Origin: Paramecium octaurelia
Lineage: Eukaryota; Ciliophora; Oligohymenophorea; Peniculida; Parameciidae
DNA: 64,000 nt
NCBI GenBank assembly: GCA_905182995.1
Contig: CAJJDP010000058.1
Location: 274,932-338,931 of the forward strand
Direction: 5' to 3'
This document shows, one piece after another, positions 1 through 12,818 of this stretch (positions within the stretch are counted from its first letter, which is position 1; each line of letters begins with the position of its first letter). Below the pieces are notes generated by a model. That model did no database searches, was not told the DNA's origin, and saw nothing but the letters and a program-made list of their open reading frames with translations. Made by a program: the position numbers and the translations under genes.

Positions 1-3000
1 CAATTTCATCATTTATAACAACATCATGGAATTTGAAAATAGTCATAATATTCTATCTAATGAATCCATTAGCTTTAAATATAGAATAATCATGAGTTGA
101 GACATTTGTATAATTAGTATTTTTTTACACTCTTACCATTTTCTCTCTAGTTATAGAATAGAATGAATAAAAGTCCATTTTAGTTACAATTTTACTATTG
201 TTTTTGTCATATTCGATAACATCTACCATTTCCATCCCTAATTCCCTGCTCCTCTAACTCAAATTTAATGTGTAATTAACGTGGATACCTTTCCATAAAG
301 TAAATGCATAATTTAATTTCTATTGCCTTTAGAATTCAATATATTATGAGAGATTATATAAACCACTCTCTACGCAATATCTATTCCATTATAAAAGAAA
401 AGACCCTGCGTATGAGAAAGTTAAAGCCTAAGGATTAATCAAAAAATTAATTGAAGATTAATATGATTTGATTTCATTAAAACCAGATTATTTGTTTACA
501 AAAATAGTACAAGCTACATAGATAGTGAGAAAAATCATCAGCATTAATTGTAACTTTAAATTTCTTGATATCTCCCTTTTCTCTACTATTTGTTCAATTA
601 GAGACATATTGATTTTATTATCTAAAGTACTATGTATTTTGATTGTTTTTGCTTCTAATTTTAAACTCCTATCCTAACTTTCCAAATGATATTCTAAATC
701 TGAAAAATGTAGTATAAAATAATTGCAACAAGGAGTACCCAATTCAACATAATCTAATTCAAATTTATGAGATGATATATTTTATTCTTAACCCAGCTAT
801 TGTTGAATTTATTCAAACTGCATCGAAAATTTAGGGTTTAACAGTTTTATTGTTTTGTCCTTTTAATTTTCATGACAATTAGAAGATGAATTATATTTAA
901 TTTAGGTAAGAGATTCAATATTAAAATTTATCTTCTATTGTAAACAATCATTATGATTTATATTTTTTGGAAATGTCGATTAAAATTCGAGTTAATTATA
1001 TTACTGAGATGAGGTAAGTTGAAGAACTTAATATTCGATCTCAGGAACATAAAATTATATCATTGCTTTTTCTAAAAATGTTTAGATTGATATATCTTAG
1101 GTATAGTATTCATCAAGATTTTATAATTCATTGTAGAGTAATTCTGAAATTCCCAAAATCTTGCCATATTAATCAAACAATAGAACATTATTTTTATCTT
1201 CAATCTCTATTATATTATTAATTATTAAATCATTATCTAAGATTTCATGATGAAATGTAATTCTACACGAAATAATATAATTATTTTTCAATAAATAGGT
1301 CCTTAATTAATATTTGTCTACAAATTCATTTTCTACATATCTATTCAATTATTATTGATAATATCCTCTTAAGAATTATGGAAACAAATCCAAAATGCTA
1401 TCTAAATATTAATCTTGAAAAAAATCAGCTAAGTATTTCATTTTTGAATTCAAAATAGTCCATTTCTTTTATAAATAACTAACTTTAATCAGAAAGATCT
1501 AATCTAAGATAGAATACATATCTTATTACTTTTTAGCAGCTTAAGATTGAGATTTCGATCCCATCTTGGTAATTCTCTAGCTTTCTACCCAATTTGAAAT
1601 GCCTAAAATAAGATTTTTCATATACTTTCTAATAGTCACCATAAAAGACGAAATAGTATTTTTAAATAGTTTATACTGTGTTGAGATCAGTTATATTCGA
1701 ATTTTAAAGAGTTTGTGCTCTTATGTTAATGCTAGCTTATAAATCCTTTTTTAATTGCTACATAGTCTTGCAAAATTTCACACACTATTCTCTAATAATC
1801 TTACAATATTATTATTCATTAATAGTGAGTTTAATCAGTGCTTAATAAAAATTTAATTTTGCAATATTGGCTTATTCTAAAATTAAAAAGTTAGATTCTT
1901 ATTCTTCAAAAATTCGAATTATTTATGAGTTATCTTATAGTTATTTTTTCGATTTTGAAAAACATTCTTATTAAATTAAATAAATATTTGCTTTTACGAA
2001 AATAAAGTCAAAAAATGACAATTTAGATTAATTTTATTGCAACAATAGAAAATAAAGTTTGTATAGATTTTATTCAAAATATCTTTCTATCATTATTCTA
2101 TCCTATATCTTAATTATATTTGAGTTAGTATTTTTTTGTAAATATTTTAAATTTGATTTTATGCATCTTTAAATTAATAAAACTTAAATAGTTTCATCAT
2201 TTGAATAATTTTTAACAATTTAAGAAATCAAAAATTTTAATTAAAACTAATTTTTAGCATCAGTCAACTTATTTATTTCAAGTCTATTTCTCCAAGATTG
2301 CATAACACCTATAGTAAATATATAAACTAAAAATATTTCAATCCATTCTAATTTCAATATGCCTGCTATTCCAATCACAAAAAGAAATATTCTTAATTGA
2401 AAAATAAAGTGGCTATTCAATTGAGTATTGTTAATCTAAATTAACGTTAATAAAAATGATTCTATGATCAATATTGAAAATTGTAATTCAGCAATTGGCA
2501 ATTTGATCTTTAAAAGGCATAAAACAAATCGAAATATATAAATGACAATCTCATCTATCTATCTTGAAAAGCTTCCATCTATCTACAAAAAACTTGTTTA
2601 ACAGCTGAACTTAATATACATGATATTCAATAATACTGTTAGGAGGAACAAGATTAAATGAACATATTGATCCTAATATAAAATAGCATATAGGGAGTTT
2701 AAAATAATTGGCATAGACTACACATAATAAATGGTTTAAACAAAAAAGGAACCAATAAATTAATGAATCGAAATTTTCATTTTGATTACAATTTAAGTAA
2801 TAGCTATATGAAAAAAAATGCTTAAAATAATGATGTAAGCAAAAATCAAATAGTTACTGTTCCCAAAATAAATTAACAAATTTATTCTATATTTGCTTAG
2901 CATCTCTTAAATAAAGCTATTGTTAATATGAGTATTTACACATTTTAACCATTAATTAATTAAACAGCTTGCAGAGTATTAATTATCAAAAGAAATCGAA

Positions 3001-3198
3001 ACCATAAAATGCTCTTTAAAGTGACATCGAAGTTTTCTCTCAACATTAAAAATTAAAAATATGCAAGATAATCTCTAGTTGCTTATTCTATCCTATTTGA
3101 AAGAGATATTTTATTTTTTTAATTCATCTAAAAATATAAATAACTAAATCACAACTTATTATTAAATAATTGAAATTAATAAGAATCATTCGTAACAT
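1..3198 (-). CDS. Large multi-pass membrane protein with PAS-like region (3' end outside window)
   Basis: Read on the minus strand with UAA/UAG as Gln, an open frame runs from an ATG at 3198 off the left edge. Three introns fit: 3128-3155, 1603-1625 and 1504-1529. The N-terminal third is a series of hydrophobic helices (for example near 2860-2820, 2700-2620 and 2400-2290, where RIFLFVIGIAGIL is read). A long hydrophilic helical part follows, then a PAS-like stretch near 1200-1100 (NNVLLFDQYGKILGIS), and another transmembrane helix near 530-490. This layout resembles the large ciliate membrane proteins with PAS domains (TmcB-like), but that is from memory and not aligned. The first exon is short, so the start is the least certain part. 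The function is unknown; a sensory or signalling role is only inferred. Confidence 0.65.
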
Positions 3199-3464
3199 GA
3201 AGTCCTGTGTAAAAATTAATTGTTTGTAATATAAATATTGTAGTAATCAATATTTAATATCAAAATTGCCCACAATCTCTAAATCCACTTAGGTCGATTA
3301 TATGGATTCAGAAAGATCATGTGATATGATATCACATCAAGCATCAACTTTGAATGAAGATAGAATTTCATTATTTTTGCAGTAAAAATAGTTACTTAGA
3401 AATTAATATTGGTTTATAAAATTTATATTATTAAGCGGTTGAATGCCTTTAAAAAATTAAATAA

Positions 3465-4585
3465 ATGAAATCAAAACAATCATCCTCTGTCGATACTAGT
3501 GGATCAATATCTGATTTTTCCCCTGGAGCATCAATCAGATCTGGATAGGTGCCTTAACTCACAAAATTAGAAGAACTAGCTTCTGCAATAGAATAAATCT
3601 CATAAGAGCAAGAGAATTCAAAGGAAATTGAAAATCCAGAAGAATTGTTTTCTCCCTTAGAATTCAAACTAGATTTAAGCATGATTCCTCAGACGACTGT
3701 GAAAACTGAGGAATTTTATAATTTAGTTCTTTAACATTATTTGGAAAAATAATAAAAGCCAACACAATTCTTAACTAAAGATAACAAGGGATATGATGGT
3801 GAAGAGAGAATGAGATTTCTAAATTGGTTAATTGAGATCACAAATTCATACAAAATGAATTATTCTACATTCTTCATAATTTGTTCCATTTTAGATGAAT
3901 TTTAAAAAAAAACTCAAAAGTATGATTGTTTATAATACCTATAGAATAACAAGAGATAACCTATACCTTACTGGTCTTAGCTGTATGTATTTGGCATCAA
4001 AATTTAATGATGTGATACCATTAAGAATAGATTAAGCAATCTACATCTCTCACGATAGATTCGATCGAAATAAGATTTTTAAGAAAGAACTAGAAATTTT
4101 TGAATGCTTGGATCATCAACTTAATTTTTCTAATAGTTTTTTGTTTTTAACTTTGTTGCTGAGACTCTATTTAAGTAAAGTTAAAGATAAAGGAGATGAT
4201 ATCATTGAGATAGCATATTTTACATTGAAAGTGTGCTGTTTTGATTACGGACTGCAGAGTAAATATACTCAAAGTTTGATATCTGCGGGTTGTCTAACTT
4301 ATGCTTTGATGCTGGTAAATTCAGATAACCAAGGAAGAGTGAAGGGACATATCATTACATCACTTGTACATATTATAATAATGTTAATAGTTGCATTTGC
4401 TAGAAAATTCGAACGTTGTTAAGGATGAATAAATATTATCTGTGGGTGAAGATATAGAAGGATTGATGGAAAGATACTTTATTGATACTGAATTTAGAGG
4501 GAAAATTAAAAATTTAATTGATTATAACTTAATCTAAACAAATTTAGTGAAATCCTACCTTGAAATTAAAAATTAGGACCTATGA
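3465..4585 (+). CDS. Cyclin (N-terminal cyclin fold)
   Basis: ATG 3465, TGA 4583-4585, introns 3920-3944 and 4366-4390 (25 nt each); spliced length gives 356 residues exactly. A Ser/Glu/Gln-rich N-terminus leads into a cyclin box: RMRFLNWLIEI followed, across the first intron, by DNLYLTGLSCMYLASKFND, which is the classic cyclin helix with the ASK signature. The second cyclin fold is weak. Cyclins bind and activate cyclin-dependent kinases in cell-cycle or transcription control. The subtype cannot be told from the sequence; no destruction box was looked for systematically. The gene lies head-to-head with the membrane protein to its left and 45 bases upstream of the K+ channel gene on the same strand. 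Confidence 0.85.
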
Positions 4586-4630
4586 AAAAGAGTATTATTC
4601 TAAATTATTACTTATTTTAATAATATAAAA

Positions 4631-7600
4631 ATGATTAATAGAGACTCTGGATTCTAAGATCTAGAAAGTGGAATTCAGAGCAATAACATCTCATCAGTGC
4701 AGTTGTTTGATATCGATTAGCCAAGTCCTTCTGGCGGTTATAAATTAGATCCAAAAATTGAATTTTCATAATTATAATAGCTGGATGCTTTAAAATTGAA
4801 GAGAGATATATTTGATAATACTCATAAGTAAGCCATAAACTAGGGCCATAAGGCTGATGTAAATGAGGAGGACTGTCTAATGAGTAATTTAAGGTAATAA
4901 ATTATGATATGAAAGTGGTAAAAGAAGTGAACCACAAGGTTCTATTGGTTCAATAAGTTATAATTTAAAAATACAAAAGCCTTTAACAGTAAACCCTAAA
5001 TAAAATAAATCTAACAAATCAATTTAAATTTAAAAAAAATTGGATCAGGATGACATTGTTATTGCATCTCCAGTTCAGAAAAATAGAACTAACAACGTGG
5101 GATTGAAATCAGATGCCAAAATAGTTAAATATTAGAGTTTCGTATAACAGTTAGAAGAACAATAAGAATAAAAGGAAAGAACAAAAATAGCCCAAATTAA
5201 TAGAGATATCGTAAAATAGGGGTCCTTGATTTAGAGAGGGAGGAGCAAAGAATTAAAGACTGGGTATAGATTTGATTTAAGTTAAGTTTAAATGAAGTTT
5301 GGACTTAAAAGGGATTCATAATAATTAGACTAGTTTCCCGTTTTATTTAATAATTAAAAACCAAGACAGAGAGAATCAAATTCCGATTAATTACTAAGAG
5401 AATTTTCGAAGTAATTTGCGACAACAGTGCAAATTTTGAATATATGTTGATAAATAGATTAATTAAATAGAAGCCCAGTATTAGTCTAATTATCTTTTAT
5501 TAAATTTAAAATAAAGCATTAAAACTGTTGAATTCTATAGAAGCAATTTATGCATATTTTGGAAGATACGTGAAGGTAATAAAACCTGATAGTTTATTCA
5601 AAATAGTTTGGGATATTTTATTATTGTTATTTATTGTGGTGAACATATTTTACATACCCATATATATAAGTTTTGATGTGAGATCATCAGGAGTATTTGA
5701 GTGGTTCTTTGACCTACTGCCCTCATGGGTATTTATGGCAGAGATATTGTTAAACTTCAACACTGCTTATTACGATAAAGGGTTGATGCACGAGGATCGC
5801 AAATAGATAATAAAACATTATGTAAAGGGGAACTTCTTTTGGGACGTGATAGTAATAATTCCCTATCTTTTGTCAAACATGGAAGTACCATTTGTTAGAT
5901 ATGCACTATTGTTGAGATTAACCAGATTATCTCCATTGATGACTAGCATAGAGGAGGTTCTGAATTTAGAAGTAATATTATCAAGGTTATGAATAAGGAT
6001 AATATGCAAGTGTTTTTGGATTTGCTAAAATTAATCTTCTTTCTCTTGCTAACTGGACACTTTTGTGGTTGTGCATGGCATTGGGTGGCAGTGATAGAAT
6101 ATGAAAATTATGGTGAGTAATTAACTTGGTTGACTAAATATGACTCTAATGCAATGGATTACTTTTGGTTTGATAGATACATAATTTCTTTATATTGGAG
6201 TGTTATCACGACAGTTACAGTAGGATATGGTGACATAGTCCCAATAACGACGGTTGAGAGAATATTTGTAATAGTTGTTACTTTATTGATTTGTGGTGTT
6301 TTTGGTTATTGTCTCTCCAATATTGGAAACATATTTAAACAAATATCAGATAAAAAAGGGATTTATAAATAGAGAATAAGGGAAATCAATTCGCACATAA
6401 GAAAAAGAGGCTTGAGTTACAATTTACAATTAAAGGTATTTGGGTTGATGCAATATAGGTTAAAAAATATTTCGAGTATTACTTTAAAGTTAAGTAGGAG
6501 GAAGATTAACATGCTGAATAGTTTATTGAATAATTGACTAAACATCTGAGAGAAGAAGTTCTCGTCGATATTTACAGTAAAACATTAACTTAATCGCGTT
6601 TCTTAAGAGAGAATTTTAGTGATGAAACTCTTCACAGGTTGTGTCAAATAGTTAAAGAAACAAAGCTCTATCCAGAATAATTACTATTCCAAAGAAATGA
6701 TTCTCCTAAGGCACTCTGGTTTGTATTATCTGGAGCAGTTGAATACGTGGCTGACCATTAAAGTAAAACATCCACCACTATATTATAGTTGAAGATGAAC
6801 ATTTCTACACTGAAACTTTCTTGAAGAAACTAACACAAGGGTAAATCCTAACATTATTTATAGGGCTGTTATAGGAGAGCGAGAGTTCATTTCACAAACA
6901 CCTTATGAATACAATGCCAGGGCAACCAAATTTACTTAGTTATTGGTTTTAGAGTAAGTTATTGAATTCATTTTCGACTAGTTTTTAATAATTCTATTTG
7001 ATTATTTAAGAGAAGAGTGAGGAATTCCAGAAGTATAGCATGGTTAAAGATAACCTCCTTTTTAATAGCAACTACAAAGCTTTTAGCCAAATCTGTGAAA
7101 TATGTGGATGGACTCATCGATTCATTCAGTAAGAATGTCTTCTATACTCCAAGATGTCCATTTGTATTTTTGCAACCAAACAAAAATAAAATAGTGAGTT
7201 CCTTTACCTCAATCAAAACTAATAGAAGACTGACCTTTCCCTATAGAACCTTAAACAAATAACATTGGAAAAACACTCTACCTGATGTCTAAGAAGCGGC
7301 TCTGGGTTACATTGTCTTAAACAGTATCGTACCTGAAAAGTTATTTATTTGAATATTCAAGAGAAATAAATGACGCTTACCTGGTTAATTTAGGCTTTGA
7401 GATGAGTGAGAAAGATGAGGATCAGCAGAAGTTAACTCCAACTAAAAAGAATTCCGTCTTCAAAGATTAAAAAGTTTTGTCGTAATTCGAAAACAATCTA
7501 TAATAACCTGTTCCGTAACCTTCAATCTAGACAGTTTTACCTGCTGAACAAAAATCTTAAAATCAAACTGCAATCTTTATTAAGGATAGTTAAAGACCTA

Positions 7601-8680
7601 GTATAACAAATGTACCATTATATAACCAACATTATTTCTTAGGAAAGTGTGTTAGATTGGGATTAAGGGAGTCAATTTAAACAAAGTCTTAATCGAATTA
7701 AATTGTAAGGCAGAGATAGAGGCAAGACTCTCCAATCTGTAAAAGGGAAGCTTCATTCAAATTTAAATGGGACAGCTGATATATTGGATGAGTCAATGGT
7801 TCAAGAGGAAGTCAAAATACATAATGCGAATGCGGGATCACACAATTTTATACTTAGCAAATTGAAAGTAGGTAAAAGCAAGTTCAACACTAATCCAAAT
7901 TCGGTTGGAATTAGAAAAGTGTCTTGGTTAGAGTTTGATGGTGGCACAAATCAGTTTCTAGGTTCACTTTTATATTTAAAAATTAGATAATAAACCTATC
8001 AATTTATTAAAACAAATCAGTAAGGGAAGCAAGGGAAGTGATTCTAATTTCGAATAATCACCTCCCTCCAATTCATAGGATTTAGAGATCAAACAAAGAA
8101 TGGAAGCAAGAGAGAGCAGTCTTAATTCCAAAAAGGCCACCAAGTATAATTTATTTTTTATTTAAAAAGTGTTGAAGTAGCTCGTCGGAAAAAAAGAAGA
8201 AAAACCACACAATTATTATAATTCTTATAGGGATAAGGATCAGAATTTGAGAATAAGAAGGCGGAAAGGAGTCTTCTCAATAATGAAATATATAGTTCAA
8301 GTATTTACACAGCTGGCGCTCCTAGCAATTTAGCTTTGATTGAACCCAATAATAAATGTGAGAACTAAGGAGAAAGTAATAGTCTTCGAGTTGGAAATTC
8401 GTTAGATGGAATATAAAAGAGGATATAAGATATCGTCAGAGTTCATTATGAAATGGAGATAGATGTTGCAAAATCATCAAAAATCTATTTCCCTGATTTC
8501 AATCTTGATGTTGTCATTTAAAGAATTACTAATTACTATGAAAAATTAAATGAGAAAAAACACGAGTTTGATATGAGAGAATCAAAAAGAACTAAAACAA
8601 ACCTAACTCTTTTAGATCGTCTTAGATAAGTAAAAAACACGGCCATTAAAGCAACCTACATAGATAAAGAAAATAATTGA
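4631..8680 (+). CDS. Voltage/cyclic-nucleotide-type K+ channel (EAG/CNG-like)
   Basis: ATG 4631, TGA 8678-8680. Introns that restore the frame: 4894-4915, 5297-5328, 5957-5985, 6436-6458, 6763-6788, 6841-6863, 6954-6981, 7129-7153, 7340-7361; others after 7680 are likely. Order of domains: hydrophilic Gln-rich N-terminus; S1-S6 channel core from about 5590 to 6340; selectivity filter TVTVGYGD at about 6210; C-linker (VKKYFEYYF); cyclic-nucleotide-binding fold around 6550-6960 (ALWFVLSGAVEYV, AVIGEREF); a Cys/His motif CEICGWTHRFIQCP around 7098-7160; long Ser/Gln-rich tail. It should conduct K+ across the plasma or ciliary membrane. The filter fixes the ion; the ligand cannot be decided from sequence. 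Ciliates carry many paralogues of this type. Confidence 0.9.
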
Positions 8681-9051
8681 GCACAAGATTGACATTAATT
8701 TAAAACTATTTGCCTTGTTTAAAATTATCATTTTTTATAACATCTATGATAAATTATCAAATTTTAATTAATCTATTTTCTTTAATGCTATAATAGAATT
8801 ATACCAAATAATTCATTATTTTATATTTATATATAATAATAACTAGTTATAAAAAATATCAGAATATCACTAGATTAAATTCAACCAAAAAAATAATAAA
8901 TACTTCAAATATAAAGTGATAACTGAACTTAAAAGGAATGTCAATAAATATATTAACTAGAATAGAGCCGTATTGCTATTTACAGATATATATCTATTAC
9001 CAAATAAAATCAAAATATATTGAATTGAAATAGGTAAAGTATATAGAAATA
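8681..9051. other. Convergent intergenic spacer
   Basis: AT-rich stretch between the stop codons of two converging genes. I see no open frame, RNA gene or repeat in it. Confidence 0.6.
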
Positions 9052-10660
9052 TCATTCAATGCAAAGTAAACAATTAATTTTAATTGAATGTTAGTGTCTT
9101 TCAAAAGATTGATGATCTTAATGTATCTTAGATATCAATTTACAGATATGTTCATATCTACTCTACATTTTTTCACTTTTATAGCTAAAATGCTACCATT
9201 TTAATTTTTAGTTCCTAACAATAATATCTCCAATTGTGAAATAGAATTGAGGGACTCTTTCATTCTTTTTCATTTTAAAATCATTTATAAAATCGTTTCT
9301 TGTTGCTGATATCCACTATATCAAATACTCATCCTTCTCTTATTAAACAGTTTAAGTTTCATTTAAAGTTTCTACTATTTTCTAAAAAGATTATTTTAAT
9401 TCATTAAGTTTCCTTAATTGATTGAGTTTCTTAATTTAATTTTAGGAAGAATAATATTAAAAAACAAAGTGCAAATCAATATTCTCAAAATAAATTTGTT
9501 TTTTGCTTATTACATGTTCCTTTCCTGAATAAAAGGCCATTGATATGTTATGCAGCAATTGTGAATCAAATTACTTTGTCTACATATTTTTCTTAAATAG
9601 AAAGATTGTAGTTTCAATATTGCAATTTGCTATTGGTATTTTATACTGTAAATCTTCTGGATGTAATTTGGATGCGTTCGAAATATCAATAGAATCGAAG
9701 TATATGATTTTAGATAAGTTAAACCTCTAGAAATCATTAAATACTCTACTCATTTAAATGCCACCAATCCGAACATTTTTTGTGATTCTAGTTTTATATA
9801 TTGCATCGTATTAATAATTTTATTCCTAAAGATATTTGTGCCATTTTAACATAAAACTAGCATTTTAAACTAAGAAGATTATTATATAAGCCTTTGACAA
9901 TCTTTGTTAAAATAATTGATGTACATTTTCAGTGTATTTTTAAATTCTCTTCTTAGATTACAAACGCAAAAAGCATTTTCACATTATTCTTAATTTTTTG
10001 AACTTAAACTAATACTACAGCTAGTGACTTCATTGGAATTCTCCCAAAATGAGCATGATCTTTTTAGTATAACATCTTTACATAAGATTAATAATTACTT
10101 TCAAATTAAATAATTAAAATTTTATCATAATCCTCCTCCTTTAATTCTGAAGATTTGAACAAACATTTTAAGCTTGCTCCTTCTTATAGTTGAGAAAATT
10201 GTTTATTTTAATAACATATTTAAACAACGTGATCAAGACTTTTTTATTTTTTAATCAGTGGTTTGGCAAATAACTATCGTGTTTAAAGTTTAATTTGATT
10301 CAGATTGTTTTGGGAAGGCAGGGAAGGCAAAATTTATTTTTGTGATTTTAACATCTTAAAATTTGCTAAGTACCTCTGGGAGATGGAACTTTCATTTTTT
10401 TAAAAATAAGGATCCTCCATAGCATTTATTTAATTTTCAAAAGTAATCCTCCTTTATGGCACTATTAATTTTGCTGAATTAGTAATTAATATGGTTTCCT
10501 CAAAATCAGATGTTTTATTGCTTTTTTCTTACTTCTCCTTAACTCTCCTTTCCTCTGGGCTCAGCTATTACTTTTGTTGTAATTCAAGCAACCCTTTATA
10601 CTTGCTAAAATATGATTGTCTAGGAAAATATAAAGTGCTTGTTATTAAGGGATTTTGCAT
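9052..10660 (-). CDS. Unrecognised coiled-coil protein, 525 residues
   Basis: ATG 10660-10658, TGA 9054-9052, one intron 9952-9982 (31 nt); the spliced length is a multiple of three and gives 525 residues. The frame stays open for over 500 ciliate codons, which is strong evidence of coding. The N-terminal third is rich in Glu, Lys and Gln (for example SPEERRVKEKQEKS). The middle has helical stretches with few hydrophobic clusters, and the region around 9440-9380 (KKLNQLRKLNELKQSFQ) looks like a coiled coil. No transmembrane helix or signal peptide is evident. I do not recognise the family. Two nearer in-frame ATGs exist (for example at 10420), so the start could be shorter. Confidence 0.75.
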
Positions 10661-11081
10661 TAAATAAATAAACTATTTTAGTTTAATCATAAAATAATCA
10701 AGCAAAATTGAACAATAAAAATGTGGGTTACATTAAATTGAGTGTTTCTCCTTTTCCCTACATCCTAAATGATTTTAATGATTCCACATTCATTTAAAGA
10801 ATCAAACGGTTGGTTATGCTATTATAATCTGTATTGCTTCTATTTCTAGTCCAGTAAGAATCAATAATGTTTATGTGTTTTTATTTATTGGCATAGTTAT
10901 TGTAAAATTTGATATTATAATTGATTATTAAAGTTTTTTAATTTTGGTTATATCAGATTTGAAATTAGAGGTTATCTTCTTGAAAAACAATTAGAACTAT
11001 TCTCATCAGTCTTATATTTTAAAGAGTTACTTTGAGAAAGACATCTATTTTGATTTGTTAGACTTAGTGTATAATTGAAGA
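10661..11081. other. Divergent intergenic spacer
   Basis: Very AT-rich region between a minus-strand start and a possible plus-strand start. It should hold both promoters, but I see no specific motif. Confidence 0.5.
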
Positions 11082-11608
11082 ATGACCATCAAAGAAAAAT
11101 CAATAATAAAATCATCAAATATAATTACATTAAGGCAAAAACTATGTGATGATGAGACTAACTTCATTTACTAAGGTGCAAGGTTAGAAATTTTGAATTT
11201 AAGCAATTTAATTGTTATGATATTCTATTAGAGAAAGAGGAAAATTACATAATAGTCTAGTTTGAGAATTGGAATACTTTTTAGATCTAATTTTGAATAT
11301 TAAGATAGTACAAAATTCTCAAATCCAAAACTTTTATTAATTACATTTTGAATATGCATTTTTAAACATTGAACTGTTATATTGATTATTTACTTTCTAG
11401 CGATCTTGCTTATCTTATATCAAACATTCATTTAGATAATCATCAATTAATATCTATATTAAATTATATTATTATTTTTCAATTAAAAAAGGAAATACTA
11501 GTAACATCTTATTTTTTATCTATAATTCTAAGGAATAATGAAATAACTGATGGGATATAATAATCTTCTAAAATATTGAATTAAGAATATTTGAGTTTAA
11601 GAAGATGA
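11082..11608 (+). CDS. Possible small gene, exon structure unresolved
   Basis: An ATG at 11082 opens a frame (MTIKEKSIIKSS). From about 11283 a second frame reads well (LILNIKIVQNSQ) and joins, through a 25-nt intron at about 11376-11400, to a third frame (DLAYLISNIHLDN) that ends at TGA 11606-11608. The link between the first and second parts needs an intron I could not place with a normal GT...AG pair of acceptable length, so either an exon is missed or the locus is decayed. The product is not recognised. Amino-acid content is typical of genes here, including TAA/TAG at Gln. Confidence 0.35.
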
Positions 11609-11642
11609 TGAAATTTATTTAATTAATTATTATTACCAAATA

Positions 11643-12523
11643 ATGAATATGAATTAAACAAAATTGGATTGCTACAATAAAACACAAGCTGCAAGTTCTG
11701 GAGCTAAAGCAGCAAACTCTTTTGTCTCTGGAACTTTGATGTCCAATTGGCATGAAGAGGCTCAATTAAAGGAAGACACTGGATTTGGAAGAGCTCCTGT
11801 TCCTTAACATATAAAAAAGAAGCATACAGATCTGATGCTAAAACCTCCCGAAGAAATTCCTCTCTACAAGGAACCCATAAATCAACTTGATACAACAACT
11901 AGACTATTTGGTAAAATATAACCTGACATTCCAAAACCAGCATCACAAAAGTAATAGATTGATATATTTATAGTGTTGGAGGTACTGTAAACAGAGCCGA
12001 TTTAGTACCCAAAGTTGGTAAGAAAGCCTAATTAATTGAATAATAATACCTGTAATAAATTCAGTCAGAGTTGGACTCTCGAGAAGCAGACAGTTTCAGT
12101 TAAACATAATAGAGATATTTTGAAACAACATGCAAATAAGAATTCACTTAGGTAAGAATCAATATTTACATGATTAGAAACCAATAGAAAATAACACTAT
12201 TGGAAGAAGAGTGATGAGAACACAAAATGGAACTGCAATAGATGGAGACAAAAAAGATGTTGATTTGTTGAGTGACATGGGATTTTATTAAAAGTATCAC
12301 TACTAACCTACCCTATGATAGACCTCAACTGTCAACTGATTAATAATTGACATCAGTCTTACCACAAGAATCATATCTAACAGCAAAACCTATCACATTT
12401 TATTCTGAAAAGCAAAGCTAAGGAATCATCTATCAATCTAAACCAGTCAATGAAGTTAGGCCCTTTCATAAAACTGATGACTTTGTTAAAACATTTCATC
12501 ACTTCACTCATGTTAAGAATTGA
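11643..12523 (+). CDS. Unknown conserved-looking protein, possible axonemal/microtubule-associated protein
   Basis: ATG 11643, TGA 12521-12523, introns 11951-11973, 12152-12177 and 12294-12321; spliced length gives 267 residues exactly. The protein is hydrophilic, with no membrane segment. Features seen: a segment GTLMSNWHEE near residue 30, a Gln-rich helical middle, and a C-terminal part reading PITFYSEKQSQG and PFHKTDDFVKTF. The NWxEE element and the loose, Pro/Phe-containing, poorly structured character recall short ciliary microtubule inner proteins (for example CFAP107-like), but this is a weak recollection, not an alignment. Nothing in the neighbourhood adds support. Treat the product as unknown. 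Confidence 0.7.
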
Positions 12524-12818
12524 GAAAAATTTGAATAGCTAATTATGCAGGATAATAATAATAATTTAGTATCACTATTATATATCAATTTCAATCCTAG
12601 ACTTCTATTATTACCTTTATTCTAACTACCTATTTGGTATCTTCAAAAATTCTCGATATTCTACTTATTGATATTTTTATAAAGATTCAATTTATAATGA
12701 TACTTTTTCTATTTCTTTTTTGGTTAATCTATCTATTTATTTGATTTATAAGAATTTTAATATTCAAATAGAACTTAAATTATTTTTACATCTTTATAAA
12801 ATACATGCCAATACTCAA

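Noticed and set aside
1785-1804. A 20-nt intron near the supposed start of the first gene (ATG 1819)
   Set aside because: The frame is continuous through it and reads upstream into clear transmembrane helices; the gene starts much further up.
11704-11898. Minus-strand 64-codon frame
   Set aside because: Antisense to the clear plus-strand gene at 11643-12523.
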